Source of the DNA: Gautieria morchelliformis
Taxonomy: Eukaryota; Basidiomycota; Agaricomycetes; Gomphales; Gomphaceae
Direction of reading: 5' to 3'
Assembly: GCA_015179125.1 (NCBI GenBank)
Contig: WHVA01000451.1
Location: 29,775-93,774, forward strand
Length of the DNA stretch: 64,000 nt
A program made the position numbers and the translations under genes. The stretch's first letter is position 1; each line of letters starts with the position of its first letter. Below the pieces are notes generated by a model that worked only from the letters and a program-made list of their open reading frames with translations, searched no databases and was not told the origin of the DNA. Shown here piece by piece: positions 43,005 to 52,658 of the stretch.

Positions 43005-43785
43005 CAACCCCATTGGGTGTTCGTATGGCCAAAGTGTGATTGCAGGACATCCCTTCCATAGGCCGTGCGGGATCAACCCAGTAAACGAAGAGCCCGTGCA
43101 GGGTAGCATGTATGCGGGTCCCAAGACATGGTTTTGTCCATAAGTGCCTTCGCCCCCTTTACTCTCCGTCATTTCATGTTTGCATTCTCCCCTCACTCTA
43201 TTGTATGTTTATTCCATCTACTTAGTATCATGACTGCGCACCCCTATCCAACCCTGACTCATGACGGCCTCTTTCCTATTCGCTGACACCTTATGAGCAT
43301 TCGATATAAGTAGTTTACATTCGCATGTATATTCCCCAGTTCAATTATCATATGTCATTCATCTTGTGCAAATTTGACCTCGCTGTGGCCATCGTCTTAA
43401 GCCTTCTCTTGGAGATTTCTATCTTCGACTAGCAGAGGACTTGGGCGCTACTGGTGAGTTCTCACACTTCACCTTCGTTACCTTAGCCTTCGAACCATTT
43501 TCTGTGCTGTTGGCGAAGGGCTCCGAAGGAGCACCTTCGCCAGCGAAGGGATTGTCAAGACTTAGACAGCCCTTCCGTGAGACCTTGCACGATACATCGT
43601 CAAGAGCCACGGGTTATTTCGCTACGACGGTAGATAGGGTGAACCCCGTTTAGGCAAACCCTCTTACCTTGTGAACATTCATTGGTTCACCTATTCGCCA
43701 AACGGCATACTTATTCGCACAAGTTATTCGGGCATTCGCTGTGTTCACTAATACACGATATTAACGCCTGAAAACCAATCTTGAC
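43005..43785 (+). mobile_element. 5'-truncated LTR, family E
   Basis: Matches 57.02-57.80 kb over about 780 bp (for example GATCAACCCAG..., TATCATGACTGCGCACCCCT, ATTCGCATGTATATTCCCCA) and ends ACCAATCTTGACA. The first 240 bp of the LTR are missing. A strong hairpin GGCGAAGGGCTCC-GAA-GGAGCACCTTCGCC lies at about 43514-43543. Confidence 0.85.
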
Positions 43786-44160
43786 ACCCCCATATACACT
43801 GCCCTGCATGGGTTCTTCATCTACTGGGTTGATCCCACACGACCTACGGGTAGGATGTCCCACAAACGCACCCTGCTCATATGAACACCAAAAGGGGGTT
43901 GGATAGAGAAGATGATGGAGTTACTGATGAGCCATCATGCCGGATAGGGATGTCGATCATGATTTGATGGTGTGCCTGTTGGTGAATGATGCAAGCAGCG
44001 AATGGTTGTTCGGCGAAATGCGAGGGAGGGCGAACAGAGGTGACATAGAGGACTCTATGGGAGAGGTCGAGGTGGAGGGCGAAGCCGAGCGAACACTGGG
44101 GAGGAGTAGCGAAAGGGGAAATGGGGATAACAAGGTGCAGGAAATACACAGGTCATGACA
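43786..44160 (-). mobile_element. Inverted 5' part of LTR family E
   Basis: This is the reverse complement of the first about 360 bp of the LTR at 56.78 kb. It contains GGGTTGATCCCACACGACCT and ends GGTCATGACA, the mirror of the TGTCATGAC start. It abuts the 3' end of the preceding plus-strand copy directly, so the two form a head-to-tail inverted pair. Confidence 0.8.
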
Positions 44161-44345
44161 ATCCAATTACCAGAACACCATCAGAAGAGGGTCGAGCAGA
44201 GGAGGTGGTAGACCCAGCGATGACTGCCAAGTCAGTCCAAAGATGTTGATCATGCGTTTGACGGCGTGGGTATGGTAATTGGCGCGAACAGCGAGAATCG
44301 GTTGCCGAACATGATAATGGTGATCGGAACGAACACGAAAATGGG

Positions 44346-45671
44346 GTGAGAAATGGCAGGACAGAGCACCTGAGTATGATAAATAAACACGTCATGACAG
44401 GCCCGTCAGGGCATACAACGGCCTGCCCCATGTGGCGTCACAGCCGGGTGAGCGATCCATGGCCCCAATGGAAGGCCAGGGAATCCCTGACCAGGCCGAC
44501 GTCGTACCAAAGGAGCCGTACGACGGGATCAACATGGATGATCCGCGTGGCGTTAGCAGACGCCGCAGACACAGACCCGGAGAAGTCTGTGCTAGCGAAA
44601 GCCGGCGTGAAATTGGCTCACCCCGAGCCATACGCCGGGGGATCTGACCTCGAAGAGTTTGAAATCTTCGTGGCGGCCATCCTACGATGGCTGAAAATGA
44701 ATTGCCTCCTAGGGCCAACCAGCATAGACATGCAGGTTGGCTACGTGGGCACCCGCCTCACCGGCGAAGCCCAGGAGTGGTTCCTTCAAAACATAGAACA
44801 CTTCGATCGCCAGGTCCGCAACTGGATGCTGGAAACGGTGATGCAAGGCCTTCAGAAAAGGTTTCTGCACACACTGACGTACCATCATGCATCGAATAAA
44901 TTCGACGCGGTCATGCAGGGCTTGAAAACCGTTCAGGAGATGCTGAACGAGCTCACGAAATACGCGGGACGTATGATACAGCCGCCAGACGATTACACGT
45001 TCCGGAGACGGTTCGTGTCGGCGCTGCGCGAAACACTGCGCAACAAAGTCCTAAAAAAGGGCTACAATGCCGAGAGCAGCTCAATAGAGCAACTCTTCAA
45101 GACGGCCCGAATGATTGAGGAGGCATCCCGATACAACATGGGGATGCGCCATGCAGAAAGTGCAGCAGTGGCAAGTGCTGCCTGGCTCACAGGGAGCAAG
45201 CCATTGACACAAATGGGCCTGACCAGGCCCAGCCTGTTCTCAAGGAGCGGAACAGGACAACGGTTGCCGCCCCCACGCCCAGCACAAGCTGGACGCCCGC
45301 CTGAAGCTAAACAGCCTCAAGCATCAGGGTCGTCCCCGCGACCTGCACAACCGGCGAAAGCGCCGGGCCGACCTAACGATCGGCCCAGCGGCGGCCAAAA
45401 CAGCACCACATGCTTTGAATGTGGCCAACCTGGCCACAAGAGGGCGGAATGCCCCCGGCTTAAGTCCAGTATCAGGACAGCGGCCGCGAGGCATGAGGAG
45501 GAGACCAAAGATCCAGAGACGGATCTCGGTCAGAATTCTCTCCATCAAATTGATGAAGAGGGGGAGGGTAATCCCCAACCTAACGACACTCTGGACAATG
45601 GAGACGTGCCCGCTGAAGAATGGGACCCCGAGCCATCCCAATACTATGAATGGGATGAGGAGGTGGAAGAC
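44346..45671 (+). CDS. gag: Gypsy-type gag with CCHC knuckle (element C), cut by an LTR
   Basis: After an N-terminal part of uncertain frame the retro-gag capsid domain reads AGVKLAHPEPYAGGSDLEEF, EIFVAAILRWLKMN, TGEAQEWFLQNIEHFDRQVR and LQKRFLHTLTYHHASNKFDA. A Pro-rich linker and the zinc knuckle CFECGQPGHKRAECP follow (about 45415-45457). The frame runs without stop into the LTR that begins at 45672, so protease and pol are absent. Gag would assemble particles and bind RNA. Codon texture is undamaged, unlike the neighbouring minus-strand element. The start Met is not certain. Confidence 0.8.
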
Positions 45672-47303
45672 TGTTGGGGAATCAGCTGTTCAACCAGCTA
45701 CAAAGGGCTCATACTGGTGTATTTCCGCTTTTTCACAAGTTATAGCATATACACGAAGCTATAAGAAATTGTGGGAGTATTTCAAACATCCCTCCATCGT
45801 TCCCCCATTTTTCCATATTTTTCCGCAATTTATTTGGCCCAAACTGCCTTATTTCTGCTATTGCAGAGTTGTGTGTCCATTTGCACCCACAACTCTGTCA
45901 CGGACTTTCCATTTCAAACTCCGCCGGCCACCTCGGCGGTACCTTAATTTCGGACTTACCGGTCACTCAAGCGCCCACAAGTCCGGCAGGATGGCTCTCC
46001 CAGTAATTCCAGCTGAGCCTCAATCTGTTGCTATATGCAGCCATAGCAACTATGCAGCCTGTTTGGCTGAACCAAACAGTGGGGATCTTGGTCAGTCATG
46101 ACAACAAGGCTGTATCAGGCTGTGCAAGGCAGTGATAAGCAGTGCCCTTGGTTATTGTGGCTACAGAGCACTAATTGGCTCAGGTTTGCTTACTAAGCCT
46201 CTGAGTGCCAAAGTCATAACTGAAGGTACAGCCTCAGTGACTCAACCAAACCAGGCACATCTTGGAGAGTCAGGAGTACATAACTCAACCAAGCTGTGCC
46301 AAGTCACATGACTCTGGTCAGTGAGTCATTCCTGACAAATCAAGCTGTGGTTGGTAGGAAACACTGTGAGTCATCTGGAACCACCCAGAACCTTCCTATA
46401 CTTTCTTCCAGCTTCCACAAGCTGCTCCCCCCATTCCATTAATAGATAGAAGGTTCTACCTGCTTACTAAGCCCATGTACATTACAATATAAAAGGAGGT
46501 CCTTTTGCCTGCCTTTTCATCAGCCAATACAGTATCTTCTATCTGGCCAAAGCCTGTGCGCCAGTCACAGCTGCTAATCCCAGCTAGGGGGTTAGTAATC
46601 CAAAGCCTGTGCAGCTAGCACAGCTACTAACTCGAGCAAGTGTTAGTACAATCAGCCTTCTATCCAGCCAAAGCCTGTGCGCCAGTCACAGCTGCTAATC
46701 CCAGCTAAGGGGTTAGTAATCCAAAGCCTGTGCAGCTAGCACAGCTACTAACTCGAGCAAGTGTTAGTAAAATCAGCCAATCTACCATCTTCTATCCAAC
46801 GCACCTTGCGTGACTTGCCAAGCTTGCACAGCTTACCAGGCTGCTAACCCCAGCTAGGGTTATTACACTTGCTTAGTGTATTAATTCTCAGTTAAGTAGT
46901 TGCTTTTCTACTTAGCCACCCAGACTAACCCTCTAGGTGAAATTCTGCAGAATGAGGTTGTCAATCGATTTTCTTGCCAATTAGCACTCCAATACCCGAG
47001 ACGATCTGATCAGTCGATTTTCCTGTTCAGAGACTTTCACAAGTCACTACCCAAAAACCAGTCACTCGTTTATTGCAGTGCGTTGACGTTAATCAGGTCA
47101 GCCCACTTGCAAACTCTCCTGTGAAAGCCATTCCTCTCTTTTGGGAATACTTGGACCCCGATAGTCGTCCTCGAACCTACAAACTAATAGTTTGTTATTC
47201 ATTATGCCAGTAGTGTCTAATATTCTTGCAGTTTCGTATACGACACGTTCTGATAGACCAAGGCGTTAGCTCTAACACCAAAGTCTTAAAGGGTTCCAAA
47301 ACA
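45672..47303 (+). mobile_element. LTR (copy 1) without target duplication
   Basis: Begins TGTTGGGGAATCAGCTG and ends GGGTTCCAAAACA; 1632 bp. Very similar to the 1379-bp LTR at 52824-54202 apart from an extra about 253 bp. Left flank AAGAC and right flank GTCAA differ, and the two sides belong to unrelated elements (plus-strand gag left, minus-strand pol right). Apparent long frames inside are shared by both LTR copies and are unlikely to be genes. Confidence 0.85.
46529..46781 (+). repeat. Two 121-bp tandem units unique to LTR copy 1
   Basis: CCAAAGCCTGTGCGCCAGTC starts at 46547 and again at 46668. Each unit also contains CTAATCCCAGCTA and AACTCGAGCAAGTGTTAGTA. LTR copy 2 has a simple join CAGCCAATCTACC at this place. 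Confidence 0.8.
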
Positions 47304-47439
47304 GTCAAGGATGATGGCACGAATGAGTTGCCTGGTCTTAAACATCGACAGGAAGTTGTGAGGATTCGCTAATGCATAAGCACCATCCCCCCATTTGGGG
47401 TACATGTCGCCCCAACGGGTCAATGCATCAGGCTTCGTG

Positions 47440-48940
47440 CCGAGTTGCCCAGCTCAGTAGCGAATGATGTAGTTGAAACCTGACAGGTGTTCAGACCATC
47501 GAACCTGGCATTGGGTCAGCTGCTTCGTAGTTGCGAAGCACTCAAGGTTTTTGTGGTCGGAGAGGATGAGGACCACATGGGATGCTCCTTTGAGGTAGTT
47601 CCACAATTGCTTGAAGGTGCAGAAGATGGCAAGGAGCTCCTTGTCATAGATCTCATAGTTCCTCTCGGCCGGTGCCATTCCTCACGAATAGAAGGTGATT
47701 GGATGGATATCACCATCGGAGGGCGTGATCTGGGAGATGATGGCGGCGATGGCATAGTCCGAGGCGTCCGTTTCGATGACAATGGGGTTACTAGGGTCGA
47801 AGTGGATGAGGACAGGAGCTTTTGTGAATGCAGCTTTGAGTGCTTTGAAGGCATCCTGCTGCTTTGCTTCCCAGACAAACGGAGTATCCTTTCTGGTCAA
47901 GCGAGTGAGTGGCAGGACAATGTCTGAGAATGAAATGATGAATCTTCTGTAGAAGTTCACAAAGCCCAGGAACAATTGGACTTCACGAATGTTTGCTGGT
48001 ACAGGCCACTTTGTGATAGCAGCTGTCTTTTCGACGTCCATGGAGACCCCAGCAGGAGAGATGATGAATCCGAGGAATTTGACCCAGTCAGAATGGAAGA
48101 GGCATTTCTCAGGCTTTATGAAGAGGTTGTGCTTCCGAAGACGGGTGAGGACCATTCTGACATGCTCTAAATGATCCTTCCTGTTTTTGGATAAGATGAG
48201 GATGTTGTCAAGGTAGACTACAACGAAGAGGTCAGGCATGTCTTGGAAGATATCATTCATGAAGTGCTGGAAAGTAGCTGGGGCATTCGTCAACCCAAAT
48301 GGCATGACAAGATACTCGAAAGACCCATATCGAGTTTGGAAGGCTGTCTTCCACTCTTGGCCAGAGGTGATCCGAACATTGTTGAACCTGGTGCGAAGGT
48401 CGAATTTGGTATAAACATTTGCACTTTTGAGTGGGTCAATAAAGCGCGGAATCAGTGGGATAGGGTACTTGTTTTTTCACGTGATACAATTCAACCCTCG
48501 GTAGTCCACACACATTTGCAGTGTACCATCCTTCTTGTTCGCGAACTCAACAGGGGCACCACCAGGCGACTGGGAGGAGCAGATGAATCCCTTGCCAAGC
48601 ATATCTTTGAGATAGTCACGGAGCACTTCTCATTCAGTGTTCGAGAGTGGGTATATGGGACCATGAGGTGGTGTGCCATCGTTCTTGATCTCGATGGTGT
48701 GGTCGTAAGGGCAATGTGGGGGTAGGTCCTTGTCTTTAGCACACGAGAAGATATCAAAGAAGTCGTGGTACTCCTCTGGTACCACAGTCCTGAACATCTC
48801 TAACTCATCCTTCGGTAGGGGGCTTTCGTGAAAGAGTGTAGTCGGGGCTCGTGCGTTGCCTACAGCATGAAGCGAAGTGGGTTCGGGGATGGTTGGGTGC
48901 ATGTTTAACATGAATGTTTCTTCTTTGCCGAGTTTCATGA
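47440..48940 (-). pseudogene. pol: Gypsy reverse transcriptase-RNase H with TGA stops and YLDN active site
   Basis: Order: MKLGKEETFMLNMHPTIPEP, DLPPHCPYDHTIEIKNDGTP (RT entry), [83 protein letters not shown] (RNase H) and [20 protein letters not shown]. The catalytic YxDD is YLDN (48204-48215). Stops occur after NTE, after LNCIT, after ITFYS and after NYIIRY. The last three fall at TGA where related proteins have Arg (CGA). Not functional. Confidence 0.85.
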
Positions 48941-49900
48941 TCAGCTCGAAGGCGGATCAGGAGGTGAATAATGGAATGGGAGGTGGTCATCGGCCAGCGA
49001 TTCTGTACATGGTGTACACATAGGTTCAGTTTCTATTATGCTTTCTTTTGTGGCTGAAAATGGATGGATGAGAGTATTGGGAAGCGATATGGAGGACTCA
49101 GAGGAGTGAGTCTCAATAGGCTTGGCTGAGGGAAGTAATGGTTCGCCATCCACATCGAACGTCTGTTCATAACCAGAAACATTTGGAATAGGAGCGGGCG
49201 AGGAAGTGACATCTGGTAGAAGGACCGGGATGTAAGAGAGTGGTCCAATCGCCGCGTTTGGGACGCAACCCAAGGATGGCAGGGACAAGTTTGAACCAGG
49301 AACTGACAGTGGCGAAAGCATCGAGGCAGTTCAGGAATACTGTCGAAGATAGCCGGAGGGGAAATCATCATGCAGGCCATAGTGACTGTCATACATGGAA
49401 GCATGGAATCGGTGCTGGAGAGAAAGGTAATTGAGAGAGAGCCCCAATTGATGGTGGGTTTCATAGAGCGAAGCCACAGAAGCCCGAGAATGATTGCGGC
49501 CGACGGATGTAACCTTGTGACTAGTAGCAAAATGTCCTTCGAAGAGGAGTGGCTGAAGGTGAGACTAGTATCTAGATACTCATGAATGAAACCAGCAGTG
49601 GCTGGCTTCCCGTCGAAAAGAGAGAGAGCAATGGAAGAACGGAGCGATGTACATATGCAACCAGGATGAGAGGAAAATGAGCTATCAATAAAATTCGAAG
49701 TGGCACCATAACCGACGAGAGTAGGAACAGAGTTAGAGAGACCAGGAAGGTGTACATGGATGATGAAGGACGAATTGGAATGGGAGCTAATGGAGGCGAA
49801 CAAGTACACAGGTGGTACAGAGTAGATAAGGTTGTTGTCCGAAGAAACAGAGCAGTTGTGGGTAAGAGTTGTGAAGGATGGTTCGGAATTCAGTTGGAGA
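48941..49900 (-). pseudogene. Gypsy protease region, altered active site
   Basis: The retropepsin-like segment reads VPTLVGYGATSNFIDSSF where DSGAT is expected (near 49700), so the catalytic Asp is lost. It is followed by IILGLLWLRSMKPTINWGSL, the usual LGxxWL..HNP.IDW motif of Gypsy proteases. The frame then drifts and a parallel frame (48941-49321) takes over. Confidence 0.75.
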
Positions 49901-50400
49901 GAAGACCCAGGCCCGCCAGGTGGGGCAGGAATCTGTGTGGAAGATTGTTGCGGAGGAAGGTGACCCGCGAAGGGGTGAGGTTGCCCCACGAATAGAAGTG
50001 GCGCAGGCCTGCCAGGTGGGGCAGGAATCTGTGCCAAAGATTGTTGCGGGGGAGGGTGACCCACGAATATAAGTGGCGCAGGCCTGCCTGGTGGGGCGGG
50101 AATCTGTGCGAAGGATTGTTGCGGGTGAGGTTGCCCCGTGAATAGAAGTGGCGCAGGCCTGCCAGGTGGGGCAGGAATCTGTGCGAAAGATTGTTGTGGG
50201 GTTGGGTGACCCAGGAATAGAAGTGGCGGAGGCCCGCCAGGTGGGGTGGGAATCTGTGCAAAGGATTGTTGCAGGGGAGGTTGTCCCACAAATAGAAGTG
50301 GCGCAGGCCCGCCATGTGGGGCAGGAATCTGTGCGAAGGATTGTTGCAGGGGAGGCTGTCCTGCGAAGGGGTGAGGTTGTCCCACGAATGGAAGTGGTGC
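49898..50400 (-). repeat. Six 75-bp units coding a Pro-rich repeat (QQSFAQIPAPPGRPAPLLF)
   Basis: Six copies of a 25-residue unit with core QQSFAQIPAPPG, some with an extra HPFAG, form the N-terminal part of the element D frame. Units differ by a few bases, so expansion is old or has been diverging. Confidence 0.85.
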
Positions 50401-50402
50401 AG

Positions 50403-51228
50403 TGTTATGACCCGTTCCTGGATCTGGACCGAAGCTTGGCTTCGGCTCTTGTTCGGGAACCTCGGGTACATCTTGGCTTCCTTCGGGTTTCCCTTTGCAC
50501 TTCCCATCACCCCTGATTCCCTTATTAGTTAGTTCCCCGTTTGTCTGCCCCTTGTTTCCCTGACTGTTGATCCGATCACATCCTCTTAGCAACCCTGCAC
50601 GCTACTTCACTATATAGACTTCCAGTCCATGTACAGTAGCTCCCCAGTTCAGATATCAAATTAGCTTATTGTACTTTCAGCGCTTTGCAGTACGTAAGGC
50701 AGGCGCTGATTTTGTGCGTGCTTTAGCTGCAAGAGTTAAAACAGCGATAACTCAGGGAATACTGCTCTGATTTCTTCGAAATTTTGTATATAGCTTTATG
50801 TAGATCATATGCAGGGCACAGAGCAATAATATCCAGCAAAGTCATCCACTTTGCAATTCACACAAAAATTGGGTCTTTCAAATTGCTTGATTTTTAGTGA
50901 GGTTATTACTCTGTGCCCTGCCTATGCTCTACATAAAGCTATATACAAAATTTCGAACCAATCGGAGCAGTATTACCTGAGTTATTGCTGTTTTAAGTCT
51001 TGCAGCTAAAGCACGCGCAAAATCAGCGCCTGCCTTACATACTGCAAAGCGCTGTAAGACCTTTGCTTGCTATTGAAACCCGTACCTCGGCTTATAGCCA
51101 AGACTGCTCCTGAAATTAGGGCAGAACACAGAGTGGGCGCAACCCTAGAGGTTGAAGCCAAGCCCTCCGACCCGAGACCCGAGTTCGGCTTAGTATAGCC
51201 AAACTGCGGTATGAACACGACCTTAACA
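50403..51228 (+). mobile_element. LTR A (5' LTR of element A) carrying a foldback insertion
   Basis: Starts TGTTATGACCCGTTCC and ends GACCTTAACA. Layout matches LTR B (TGTTACGACCG...CGTAACA), including GGGCGCAACC..AG.TTGAAGCC near the end. The upstream end interrupts the minus-strand element D. The gag of element A follows 30 bp later, so this is its 5' LTR. Confidence 0.75.
50678..51054. mobile_element. Foldback (long inverted repeat) element inside LTR A
   Basis: CAGCGCTTTGCAGTACGTAA at 50678 is mirrored at 51054, and the arms pair with few mismatches for about 150 bp on each side (TTTTGTATATAGCTTTATGT and its complement near 50790 and 50930). A short unpaired centre lies at about 50835-50895. 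No coding frame. Target duplication not clear. Confidence 0.8.
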
Positions 51229-51260
51229 GTATATCTGAACTCTCCACACTCTTTGTTCAG

Positions 51261-52629
51261 AATGCCGATCACCCGATCTTACACCCATGCCGAAGGCAAC
51301 CACGTAACGCTGACGATCGAAACTCAGCGTGCACGAGGTGCCTCGAGCATCCCAGAAAACCCCCCGTTCCGTCACTGATATTCCAACCCCCCGTCAGTAC
51401 AACCCGCACCCAGGCACTGAGTAATTGGTGCTGGCCGAGGGCGTGTCAGCGAAGTTCCCGAAGAACTGAACGCTGAACCCCCCGAGCCAAGTGACCCTGG
51501 TGATGGTGGTGGAGGTGGCGATAATTCCAATTCCAGTTCCGAGCATAATTCCGATCCCAAAGTAGCAGACCCGAGACCTAATCCCAACCTGAATGCAGCG
51601 GCAAATGGCGAGGAACAGGTGGGGTGACTGCTCACAGCTTTGGAAAAGCTTGCAGACAATGGGCTTGGTGGTGGTGGAGACCGAAGTGACTCAAAAGCTA
51701 AACTCCAGGAACCCGACCAGTTCGATGGCTCAGACCCGAAAAAGCTCCGAGGATTTCTTCTCCAATGCACGTTGAATTTCCGTGCCAAACCGCAGGCATT
51801 CCGAGATGGTTCTACGAAAGTGAACTACATTTTGTCCTTCCTCAAGGGAACAGCTCTGGATTATTTTGAGCCCTACCTTGCAGACGACCCTGCCGACGAA
51901 CCCGCATGGGCTTCGGATTATACAGCATTCACGGAAGAGCTCTACCTAAATTTCGGCCCCTACAATCAAGTTGCGGATGCTGAAATTGAGCTCGAGAATC
52001 TGGTCATGAAGGATAACCACAAGGCAACTCAGTTTTTCGTTGAATTCTACAGACTCACATCCGTCCTTCAGTATAACGATTCGGCTTTGCATCACCGAGC
52101 CTACTTGGCTCTGCCGAAGCGAATCAAGGACGAAATGGTGCATTTCGACAAACCCCAAACCCTTGACAACCTCCGGGACCTTGTTCAGAAGATCGACCAG
52201 AGGTCTTGGGAACGTCGTGGTGAGCTCTCTTGCGAGACTCATTTTGCCCCCCAAACCTGAGGCCAAGAACACAGGTCAGCCAACCAAAACCGAGGCTCCC
52301 AGAACAACAACCGACGTCAAGGTCAAGGTTCCGGCAACTCCAACGCTAATGCCAGTAATAATCAAGGCAAAGGCAAGGACAAGCCAAAAGTGAATAATCA
52401 GTCCGAGGGTCAGAAAAAACCCGAACCGGACAGACTTGGCAAGGACAGAAAACTCACTCCCGCAGAACGCCAACATTTCATGGATAACAACCTCTGCTTA
52501 GTATGTGTGCAGAGTGGCCACCGTGTGAAAGAGTGTCCGAGAGCCATGTCGGCCTGGGCAGCCGCGGCTTCTGACGGGAAGACGTCTGACGAGAAAGCCG
52601 ATAGCTCGGCTTTGGGCGCAAAAAAATAG
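51261..52629 (+). pseudogene. gag: Gypsy gag, element A, with stops and a frameshift
   Basis: From MPITRSYTHAEGNHVTLTIE the frame meets three TGA codons before the capsid domain (LEKLADNGLGGGG, EPDQFDGSDPKKLRGFLLQC, YFEPYLADDPADEPAWASDY, KRIKDEMVHFDKPQTLDNLR). After 52258 the frame shifts, and the zinc knuckle CLVCVQSGHRVKECP appears in another frame at about 52495. Element B is inserted right after (52659), which removed the pol region from this copy. Confidence 0.8.
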
Positions 52630-52658
52630 TCAGTGGCCCTACAGCCTCCGCACATACT

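Larger units (their letters stand above)
47304..50402 (-). mobile_element. Degenerate Gypsy element D (protease, reverse transcriptase, RNase H)
   Basis: Runs leftward from a Pro-rich gag-like part through an aspartic protease, reverse transcriptase and RNase H, and is cut at 47304 by LTR copy 1 and at 50402 by LTR A. Integrase is missing. Several single-base changes produce stops, and the frame shifts between the protease and RT parts. Confidence 0.85.

Noticed and set aside
45672..47303. Long frame inside the LTR (SAVQPATKGSYWC...), also seen at 52.8 kb
   Set aside because: It is shared because the two LTRs are copies. It begins outside the LTR by chance in each case and has no known domain.
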